The translations under genes and the position numbers were made by a program. Below, piece by piece: positions 1-6,820 of a stretch of DNA of 11,103 nucleotides (within the stretch, counting starts at the first letter, position 1; each line of letters opens with the position of its first letter). The stretch is from Ichthyophonus hoferi (Eukaryota; Opisthokonta; Ichthyosporea; Ichthyophonida; Ichthyophonidae), in assembly GCA_002751075.1 (NCBI GenBank), contig NAOQ01000018.1:252452-263554 (forward strand), read 5' to 3'. The notes under the pieces were generated by a model. The model searched no databases. It was not told the DNA's origin and saw only the letters and a program-made list of their open reading frames with translations.

Positions 1-68
1 TTATTACGTTCGTCAACCATCCCCAGTTATACCTTAGATCCCAGCTATATCATAGCAACATTATAGCC

Positions 69-240
69 ATGTCACTTAGTCCAGGAGCGTGGCAGAGGGA
101 AGACATTAATAGAACAACGACGTTAAAATCATTCGTAGGAAGAGGCTCTGTGCTTACCCTTGGGGTGACGAGTTATATATGTACATGGCTAGTAGCAATC
201 TCATGGTGCTGGAAGGGTCTGGGGGTGAGGATGTGGCCAG
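69..240 (+). CDS. NRM: nurim-like exon 1 (3' boundary uncertain)
   Basis: The exon opens at an ATG in a GCC-ATG context and encodes a clear membrane span (VLTLGVTSYICTWLVAISWC). Ending at 240 uses a CAG|GTTTGT donor and leaves phase 1, which fits an exon 2 starting at 1194. Ending at 224 uses a GTGAGG donor in phase 0 and would pair with 1211. Ending at 180 uses a poor GTACAT donor and would cut the membrane span. Confidence 0.5.
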
Positions 241-3137
241 GTTTGTTCTTTCTCCTTTTAATGCTTACTCTGGTTTGTCGATTTTAGAGGGAAAGTTTGG
301 AATTGGAGTGAAATAACAAATAACAAGATAAATGAACTGAATGGGCATAACTTCAAGTTGGAAAAGGAAAGATCATAATAAAGTGAGAGATAAGTTGAGG
401 TGGGAATGATAGATCGAGCATATGGACACGTACATGCATATATACTTGCACATTTACAGATACATCCGTATCATCTATAAAGCAATAGCAAGTTATATGA
501 ATATATAACAAAGATGAACACAGAAATATACATTAATTGTATTTTATTCTCCTCGTATACCTTCCCTCTTTCCCTATTTGTCTACCTCTTCGACATTTTC
601 AATCCCTTCTTGCTTATATTAACCTTTTAGTATGAAGATTCTGGCATATCTTCTACATAATTCATATTGTTTTCTTCTTCCTCTAATCTTCTTCCTGCCA
701 TTTCATAACAATATAATCATAGTAGTATAGAAGAGTGGCCTGAAATTCTAGGTTTTTATAAAACTATGTATCTCTTAGAAAGAAAATGTATGTAATTTTT
801 TTTACGTACACAAACTGTTTTATACTTTAGAGTAGTTTTTTAGTAATATATATATATATATATATATATATGGCGGCCTGAAACTGTGCCTCTTCTGCGG
901 TCCTTACCTTTCTATATATCTATAAAATTCCTATTATGTATTCACACAATCATGATATATATGTGTATATACATATGTATGTTTGTATACTAACACAATT
1001 GTAATTCTTCTTTGGCGTATGTCTAATATCTGTTCACCTTTTTTGGTGCTCCTTTTGATTCTTAAGTACATACAAATACAAATACGTATACATTCCCATA
1101 TACAAATGCACGTGCACATATGCATATGCATAAAGATATACATTCATACATACACATATAACTACATATATATATATATATATATACGCGCAGACGTGCT
1201 TGTTTCCAAGGCTACCGTGTCGCTATCAATGACCAATAACATTATGTTACTTGGCATTATAGGCTTATTATATAGTGTGCTATCCAGCCGGCTATTCAAG
1301 AAGATGTTTTCATTTTTCTTTCCTTCACCTTCTTATAAATCGTTCTGCTGCATGATTTCACTCATTTTCTTTATTGTAAGTACATTTTAGTTATTTATAT
1401 TTGCATTTCTGCTATTAGCTTTTCAATATAATGGAACGTGTATGTTTGTATATGTGTAGATTATTTAGGCCGGGCTGGTAGAATTGCAACTCATCTGTAT
1501 AAATTGAGAAGGTCATGTTTTCATTTATATGTGCATGTATGTTCACATATATATATATCATTGTATGTAAGCATAGAAGTAAACACGTGAATCAAGTCAG
1601 TATATGAGAACTCTTCATGTTTTCTCCCTTCACATTATTAATTTCTATAAGGTCAGTTACATGTTTTTGTTTCAATACTTAAAAAAATAAAATCAGAGAC
1701 AAATCTTGAAAAAATAAAAGCAATATATCCTTTTAATAGAACTCTTGTTTAAAAAAGAAGAAGATAGTTTAAGGCTGATCATTGGATCGTGCAGTTTATT
1801 TTTTGTTTCTTGTTAGGGTTACTGGGTATAATGACACCATTTAAAATAGAATCTATTATAAGTGCTACTGGTTTTGTGAATGGAACAGTGGATATGGATA
1901 CATGAGTAAGCGCACACAATATGTACAGTGATTGTGGAGGTGGTATTATAAAGATTAAATAGGAAGTGTATGTATAAAACTAACTACAATAACCGTGTTA
2001 TTTTTCTATAGTAATTATTCATCTGAGACATTGCATTGATACAGGTGATTGAAGCCGCCTGGAAGACCAGCGGACCTGTTGTGTGGAGAATATACAACCA
2101 TAGGCCTTTCTTTGTCTTTGTTTACATCATGGGTTTGGCTGCTACATTCCTTCCTATCTTATGGGCTCTTGATCATTTTGAGCTACTAGGCTTGCGTCAG
2201 GTAGGTGGGATGTCATAGTCATTATATATATATATATATATATACATCCATTTTCTAATTCTCAATTAAACTTTCTTTTTATTTTCTCTCGTGATGGTTT
2301 CTTCTTTATGCTTAATCAGTTGAAAATTATAGATTTATCTATGTAAGGTTTTCTTATTAACATACTTTTTGTTATATGTATTCTCATTATTAATGCGATA
2401 TTTCCACACATGTTATTCTTTCCAAAACTTACCGAGGTGTAGTAAAAAATTCCAGTACGCCAATTTATATAGTATTTATTTAATATTAGCCAAAATTATG
2501 TAATTTATATTTAACTGTTAACTTTACAGTATGCCTATAGCAAAATTCTATAATATAGTATACTAAATTATATCAAACCAATGCGTTCTTCTGCATATCA
2601 TCATTTTAATTTCCCATATCATGTTTAACAATTTAGGATTTTACGCTGAGTTATACTATATGTATATGTATATTGATATAAGTAATCTCTTACATATGTG
2701 TATATTCTTTGGCATGCTCAACTCAAAATTCTCTACCACCATTCATTTAAAGATCTTAAATAAACACATCAATCTGTCCTACTATCACCCCTTCCTGGCC
2801 ACACAAACAGGTAAGATTTTATTCTCATACTCATTCCTACCATCAGGCCATTGATTACCAGTGCAGCACTTCGCAGCCTGCACCAGTGGGAAACCTTGCC
2901 CAACTGTACAACCACAATCGACTCCCGGTTCTCATTGGTCCGTTGCTGTTGCTATGGTCTCTACCTGTAATGACAGTTGATAGGCTTTTATGGGCTCTGA
3001 CATTTACCAGCTGTATCATTGGATTTTCAGGAATAACATATGAGGATGTTACCTTTGTGGCTTATCTACAAGAAACTGGTGCTTGGCCACCTAAAAAAGA
3101 ACTGGTTGCAGTTGGATCTGGTATAACTAGAACATGA
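69..3137 (+). CDS. NRM: nurim-like nuclear envelope/ER membrane protein (4 exons, possibly 5' partial)
   Basis: Preferred exons are 69-240, 1194-1375, 2045-2200 and 2847-3137 (266 residues, stop TGA). Human nurim has about 262. Seen: hydrophobic segments near residues 28-48, 74-89, 107-120, 140-158 and 198-230. DHFELLGLRQ (161-170) matches DYAELMGLKQ of nurim, GPVVW (128-132) matches GPVLW, and VDRLLWAL (214-221) matches TDRLLLAF. Known: nurim is a multi-span inner nuclear membrane protein of the isoprenylcysteine methyltransferase/NnrU-like fold, with no settled enzymatic role. The family's Arg-His-Pro motif reads Arg-Leu-Pro here (195-197). The first intron is uncertain: donor 225 with acceptor 1210, or donor 181 with acceptor 1193, also keep frame and give 255 or 246 residues. 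The frame is open from base 3 to the ATG at 69, so a start further left is possible. The gene converges on the mS26 gene. A bacterial-type NnrU is excluded by the introns. Confidence 0.78.
846..871. repeat. TA dinucleotide microsatellite
   Basis: 26 bases of pure alternating A and T in nurim-like intron 1, followed at once by a GC-richer patch. Confidence 0.95.
1166..1186. repeat. TA dinucleotide microsatellite
   Basis: 21 bases ending just 7 bases before the nurim-like exon 2 acceptor. It takes the place of a pyrimidine tract there. Confidence 0.95.
1194..1375 (+). CDS. NRM: nurim-like exon 2
   Basis: The donor at 1376 is a perfect GTAAGT and leaves phase 0. The exon encodes two membrane segments (around IMLLGIIGLLYSVLSS and CMISLIFFI) joined by a basic loop with RLFKK. 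These line up with nurim segments around LLLLFVGQHSLM and YVACTALALQLV. The acceptor is the CAG at 1191-1193 after a TA tract. A second acceptor, AAG at 1208-1210, has a better pyrimidine run. Confidence 0.7.
1376..2044 (+). other. nurim-like intron 2
   Basis: 669 bases, AT-rich, bounded by GTAAGT and GATACAG. No repeat or extra exon recognised. Confidence 0.85.
2045..2200 (+). CDS. NRM: nurim-like exon 3
   Basis: The exon is exactly 52 codons in phase 0, with acceptor GATACAG and donor GTAGGT. Joining exon 2 to it gives the continuous stretch LIFFI-VIEAAWKTSGPVVW, which matches nurim through the GPVLW region. It ends with the conserved ELLGLRQ motif. Confidence 0.88.
2201..2846 (+). other. 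nurim-like intron 3
   Basis: 646 bases bounded by GTAGGT and CATCAG, with a TA tract 22 bases after the donor. The open frame that crosses its 3' end is in a different frame from exon 4 and is not supported. Confidence 0.85.
2223..2244. repeat. TA dinucleotide microsatellite
   Basis: 22 bases near the donor end of nurim-like intron 3. Confidence 0.95.
2847..3137 (+). CDS. NRM: nurim-like exon 4 (terminal)
   Basis: Acceptor CATCAG follows a pyrimidine-rich stretch, and the exon is in phase 0. It carries the last two hydrophobic segments, the RLP variant of the Arg-His-Pro motif and the acidic TYED motif, then a basic tail ending at TGA (3135-3137). In-frame AGs at 2861 and 2876 are possible alternative acceptors that would shorten the loop before the motif. 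Confidence 0.88.
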   Translation, partial: AIDYQCSTSQPAPVGNLAQLYNHNRLPVLIGPLLLLWSLPVMTVDRLLWALTFTSCIIGFSGITYEDVTFVAYLQETGAWPPKKELVAVGSGITRT

Positions 3138-3411
3138 TTTTAATCATTTTTAAATATTTCAACTTGAATATATTGTTTTTAACAATGCCTGATTATAAGT
3201 ATGCAGCCACGTCTTTGTAAGCAAAAATGGTATATTATCTTATAAAATTTGAATTTGTTTGAATGCAATTTTATTTATATATTTTTATTCCTTTGGAGCG
3301 TAGTATTTCATGCGCCTTTATTAAGTCCTCTTACGTATTTTCATTGCAAGTTATTTATCGTCAATAATCTTTGCTCGAGTTTACCAATCCCAAGGACCCT
3401 TTAAAATTCAT

Positions 3412-3417
3412 ATTAAA
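3412..3417 (+). terminator. candidate polyadenylation hexamer ATTAAA for the nurim-like gene
   Basis: First ATTAAA after the stop, 275 bases downstream. A second ATTAAA is at 3506-3511 and the first AATAAA is at 3644-3649. Which one is used cannot be told from sequence. Confidence 0.3.
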
Positions 3418-3810
3418 TACACGTAAAAAAAATCTAACCCATTGGGTTCCTATAACATTTCCAGTGAGTTTCAGAAATATACATATATAACGTCTCTGTT
3501 TCTACATTAAACCCAGTGGTACCATAAGACATAAAATACACACTTACTTCTAATCCCTTGCTAGTGTTATTATCCAATATTTGGTATTCAATAACTCTTT
3601 GACATGGGCTATATACTGTCAAGCCTGGCTAAACTATTATCGTAATAAACTATAAATCTATCCACGGTTGTCTTCATATTGAACATAAACATATTTATCC
3701 CTTATAATATTAATGGAAGAAAATTGATGGCATTACGTATGGGCTTATCGCAAAAAGAAACCAGTAAAAGTTAGGCATACTAGAGTATGTCCCCTACAAA
3801 TAAAATATAC

Positions 3811-3822
3811 TTTAATTTTAAT
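3811..3822 (-). terminator. tandem ATTAAA polyadenylation hexamers for the mS26 gene
   Basis: Two back-to-back ATTAAA on the minus strand (plus-strand TTTAAT at 3811-3816 and 3817-3822), about 100 bases after the mS26 stop. This is a reasonable position for cleavage and polyadenylation. Confidence 0.35.
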
Positions 3823-3922
3823 TTGAGTTTTATCAAACCTGTTGTGGCCGGCTCTAATAAATTAACTATATAAAAAAGATTTCGCTCTCTCTGAGGTTGA
3901 AAGTACTTCAGAAATAAGGAAT

Positions 3923-4035
3923 CTATTGAACATTATCTTCCCAAACTGATTTTAAATGCATTGGAATTGGGTAATACATAAATTGTTGCCAGACATCTTG
4001 TGTTGTGATGTTTCCAGCTATAATGCCGTCCCATT
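3923..4035 (-). CDS. MRPS26: mS26 exon 4 (C-terminal extension)
   Basis: The acceptor is GGTATTAG. Two bases complete a Glu codon, then 36 residues (WDGIIAGNITTQDVWQQF, then MYYPIPMHLKSVWEDNVQ) and TAG. Three tryptophans and mixed codons in a region of about 70% AT look coding rather than random, and the phase fits exon 3 exactly. Confidence 0.8.
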
Positions 4036-6164
4036 CTAATACCAATATAAAAAAACGTCAGCTTACTATTTATGTTGCATGACAACTAAATCTATTTCAC
4101 ATCATAAACATATTTATTGTTTCACTCATAAAAGTAACAATAACTATTAAGAATGAACGTGGAATCGGATAATTGAAATTATTTATATCTAACCCCCAAT
4201 TTACTTTCCATTACACACAATTTTATTTTGTATTACAAAACGTTATCATTTTGGCTAAATATTTTACTTAATTTTATATCTTCAGATTATCAGTACAGCA
4301 GTAAGTATATGAGTTTATTATTAAAGGTTCTGTTAGTTCGCCCATAAAGTAGAGCCATATTTTGCAGTCATTCGTAGCCTTCTCTTTTTTCCTTTCTAAT
4401 TCCCTTTCTCTATATCTTACATTTGCTTATTAAAATTTGTCATTAGTATCTTGCATATTTCAATTTCTTTTAATACCATCATATTCCATTCTCGCTCTCA
4501 TTTTTTCGGCTGCCAAGGGGTTGACGAGGCTATCGTAATTCACAGGTTGACCCAAAGCCTGCCTAATAGCTTCAGTCATATTTTCCATTGTAATAAAAGT
4601 AGTGCTTAATTGCTGTTGTGCTTCTATTAGACCAGGCCGAAAATCATTTTGTTTGTCAACTTCTTCTCTGTGCTGTGGAGAATATGTAAGATATAAGTAG
4701 AAGTAATATTAAGTCTATCATTGTTTTCAATGTTATATGGGTTTATAATATACTTCTAAATTAGCTAGGATATAGAATATAGAAATACGTGTGTATTTAG
4801 TAAATATACGTCTTCGTTAGAATTTACTCTACAATAATCTACCCATAAATTAATTCCTAATCGATTTTCAGGTAAGAGTATTTATTCCATGCATAAGCAA
4901 AAACAAATGCAAGCAAGCCTATCAATGAATCTAAATGCGTCATATACATATAAAAACATTAACTTTTCCTCAATATATTTTCATTTCATCATCAACCAAC
5001 GTCAAATAAAAAACCAAGGTTACATATTACAATGCAACCATCGCAAATAAATCTATTATAAGTTTATCTATTAGAATATACATATATAATATACAGAAAT
5101 ATATTGGAAAAAAATTGAGAAAGGAATATTATGATGTGGTAAGATATATTCTTGTGGATATACGCTTATATTAGGTATAAGCATTCAAGTATATTAATTA
5201 GGTTTAAATTGTTATATAAATTTATGCTAGTAAGAAATATATTACAGAAAAATTGCATACCTTTCTCATAGCTGCTCTAATTTCCCGTCTTTCTGCAGAG
5301 AACATTTTTCTTTTTTCCTGGTATATAGCTTTCATCTCTATTTCTTCCTTTTCTTTTAATTTATATGCCTCAAGTTCCTTTTTCTGTCTTTCTTCTTCAA
5401 CAACTACATCAATAAAAATGTGTGAATATATTGCGAAGTTTTAAAGGGGAGAATGATAGTAGTTGCTTAATATGGATTGCATATCACAATATAGAAATAA
5501 TGCAGCAGTAAAATAGTAATTATTTGACGAACAACAATATAATCGGTTTAATTATTATCTGCTTTTTAAGGGGTGTAAATATTTGACATATATATATATA
5601 TATATATACATGGTTTAATTTAAAAGCATTTCAAAATAGTTTAACTTATAAACTTAAATATATATGGTGGTTTGGGTAATATTATTGGCGACGAGTTGTA
5701 TTTTTAAATACAAATTTGGTTTGAACACAATAATATTTAGGTCTAATAATAATTATGAACGCGTTTACACCAGAATAAAAGTAGTAAAACATGTCTACCA
5801 GAAAAATATATCTTAAGAATGATATATATATATATAATTGTCTGCATAGATACCTGTGTACGTTTGTACGTTGTTCTGTAACATAACCTTAGAACATTTC
5901 CTTACCCAGTTTAGTTTCTTGTTGCTCTTTCTTCTTAATATTGCTTTCCTCCAACCACTTCTTTCTCAATTCCGCTACCTCTTGCTTATATATTCTTCGT
6001 TGATATACATATTCTGTCTCCCGTGGTGGCCGTAGTACACCTTCTGCTATATCTGTGGGAACCTGCACCTTACTAGCAGCAGCATATGAACGCCTTACAG
6101 TTGAAGCCCAACCGAATCTTATCCGAGTCCGAAACAGACTACCAATGGATGCAGGGAGAAGCAT
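3923..6164 (-). CDS. MRPS26: probable mitochondrial small ribosomal subunit protein mS26 (4 exons)
   Basis: Exons on the minus strand are 6164-5906, 5403-5261, 4672-4477 and 4035-3923, giving 236 residues and a TAG stop. Phases 1, 0 and 1 all match. Seen: residues 1-30 are rich in Arg/Ser/Ala with no acidic residue, as in a mitochondrial targeting peptide. Next come VLRPPRETEYVYQRRIYKQE (43-62) and a long charged helix (about 50-140). FITMENMTEAIRQAL (160-174) followed by PVNYD resembles the NFITRENLEARVEAAL...NYNW region of human mS26. Known: mS26 is a structural protein of the mitoribosomal small subunit, about 205 residues in human. Odd: the last exon adds 36 residues (WDGII...SVWEDNVQ) that I cannot match to human mS26. 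That this is a real gene is nearly certain; the mS26 name rests on length, architecture and by-eye similarity. It is head-to-head with SAC1 and tail-to-tail with nurim. Confidence 0.8.
4036..4476 (-). other. mS26 intron 3
   Basis: 441 bases, GTATTA...GGTATTAG on the minus strand. It contains an in-frame stop 5 codons after the donor and a minus-strand AATAAA (plus 4314-4319). Together these would allow an unspliced, shorter 3' end. Confidence 0.75.
4477..4672 (-). CDS. MRPS26: mS26 exon 3
   Basis: The acceptor is CTCCACAG and the donor is GTATTA at 4476 downward, leaving phase 1. It encodes the family-like block with FITMEN and QPVNYD. If the donor is ignored, the frame continues GIKRN and stops at TGA 4462-4460, giving a 204-residue product. 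Confidence 0.87.
4673..5260 (-). other. mS26 intron 2
   Basis: 588 bases, GTATGC...CCACAG, AT-rich. No repeat or extra exon recognised. Confidence 0.85.
5261..5403 (-). CDS. MRPS26: mS26 exon 2 (charged helix)
   Basis: The acceptor is GATGTAG and the donor is GTATGC. Two bases complete a Val codon, followed by 47 codons almost entirely of Glu, Lys, Arg, Ala and Met (VEEERQKKELEAYKLKEKEE and onward). This is typical of a long solvent-exposed or rRNA-binding helix. Confidence 0.9.
5404..5905 (-). other. mS26 intron 1
   Basis: 502 bases, GTAAGG...GATGTAG. It holds TA tracts at 5588-5608 and 5822-5836 and nothing else I recognise. Confidence 0.85.
5588..5608. repeat. TA dinucleotide microsatellite
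   Basis: 21 bases in mS26 intron 1; a shorter tract follows at 5822-5836. Confidence 0.95.
5906..6164 (-). CDS. MRPS26: mS26 exon 1 (targeting peptide and start of helix)
   Basis: 86 codons plus one base, with donor GTAAGG at 5905 downward. ATG at 6164-6162 begins MLLPASIGSLFRTRIRFGWA, a basic amphipathic presequence. Reading past the donor would stop after five further codons, which supports the splice. Confidence 0.9.
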
Positions 6165-6794
6165 GGCTATAATTATAAGTATTGGTAATTAGAGTGCATT
6201 TATACACCCGACCTTAGTGTTGTAATAATTATTGTAACATTGATAAACACAGTTGTACTAATTGCAAACTAAACTGTTTCAGGAGCCACGCCATGTTTAC
6301 ACTAAACGATCTACTGTCTCTTGTCCTTCATTGGCTGATAGAACGGCTCATAAAGAACATTAAATTCTAATCTAATTGTTATTAGCTAAATTGTGTAAAA
6401 TTTGTTATTGGGCGGTTGTTTGCATGGACTTAAAATTAATTGTATAAAATTCAACAATCACCAATAATATCTTTTATAAAATTAAACAGTCACTAGCTAT
6501 AATTATTTATGTATAGATCGATCTTTTAGCCATTTAAAATGGTTCTTAGTTGAGGGTGACTAGATTGGCGGGTATTTTAATTATCAGATATTTATCGAAA
6601 TTCCTTGGTCGACAGGGGAGTAAAACTATAAACGTATATTATATTAGGGGTTATATGTTCTGGATCAGAGAGAAATAGAGTTGTTTGAGGTCATTTATGC
6701 ATTCCATGAACATATAGGGCTTATGTGTATGATTATTTAGTTCTAAACATCGTTTGTAGTTATTATATAGGGTTTACCTTTTGGGTTTTTGAAA
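6165..6794. promoter_or_regulatory. divergent promoter region of mS26 (-) and SAC1 (+)
   Basis: 630 bases between two start codons pointing apart. It contains CCAAT boxes on the minus strand (ATTGG at 6330-6334, 6407-6411, 6564-6568) and one on the plus strand (6461-6465), a GGGCGG box at 6410-6415, and an E2F-like TTGGCGGG at 6565-6572. CCAAT and GC elements in head-to-head intergenic regions are common in bidirectional housekeeping promoters. The promoter role is inferred; transcription starts cannot be seen. Confidence 0.55.
6330..6334 (-). promoter_or_regulatory. CCAAT box, full NF-Y-type context
   Basis: Reads AGCCAATGA on the minus strand, a match to the NF-Y consensus RRCCAATSR, about 165 bases upstream of the mS26 ATG. 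It is the best-formed of four CCAAT motifs in this region. Confidence 0.45.
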
Positions 6795-6820
6795 ATGTCA
6801 GTTCCTGAAACACTTCGTTT
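6795..6820 (+). CDS. SACM1L: SAC1 exon 1
   Basis: Only 26 bases (MSVPETLR plus two bases), ending at a perfect GTAAGT donor. An in-frame stop at 6768-6770 rules out a longer N-terminus from upstream sequence. Confidence 0.88.

Larger units (their letters stand above)
241..1193 (+). other. nurim-like intron 1
   Basis: 953 bases (or the alternatives set by exon 1), the longest intron here. It holds two TA dinucleotide tracts, a pyrimidine-rich stretch around 545-620, and two short palindromes at 1107-1132. No convincing extra exon was found. Confidence 0.6.
3138..3922. other. convergent intergenic region between nurim-like and mS26 genes
   Basis: 785 bases separating two stop codons in tail-to-tail genes. 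It must hold both 3' untranslated regions. It contains polyadenylation-type hexamers on both strands and one minus-strand open frame of 62 codons that I treat as chance. Otherwise I see nothing in it. Confidence 0.7.

Noticed and set aside
872-912. GC-richer patch in nurim-like intron 1 as a possible extra exon
   Set aside because: It has no suitable donor and acceptor pair in phase and no family match; nurim length is already accounted for by the four exons.
934-1143. Minus-strand open frame rich in Met, Cys, Ile and Tyr
   Set aside because: It is a translation of simple repeats in nurim-like intron 1.
983-1193. N-terminal part of the open frame that runs into nurim-like exon 2
   Set aside because: It translates alternating TA/CA repeats (strings of Ile, Tyr, His, Thr) and has no family similarity. 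The exon proper begins at 1194 or 1211.
2621-2854. Open frame crossing the nurim-like intron 3 acceptor
   Set aside because: It is in a different frame from exon 4 and is AT-rich intron sequence; the join from exon 3 at 2200 to 2847 is strongly supported instead.
2045-3137. Bacterial NnrU or methanethiol methyltransferase gene acquired by transfer
   Set aside because: The segment is split by GT-AG introns, and its motifs (ELLGLRQ, GPVVW, DRLLWAL) fit animal nurim better than the bacterial relatives.
3434-3622. Minus-strand open frame of 62 codons in the convergent intergenic region, with an internal GTAAGT
   Set aside because: In DNA of about 70% AT, several open frames this long are expected by chance in 11 kb. 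The protein matches no family I know, and it lies past the mS26 stop with no partner exon found.
5253-5444. Plus-strand open frame rich in Ser and Phe
   Set aside because: It is the antisense shadow of mS26 exon 2, a Glu/Lys-rich helix on the minus strand.
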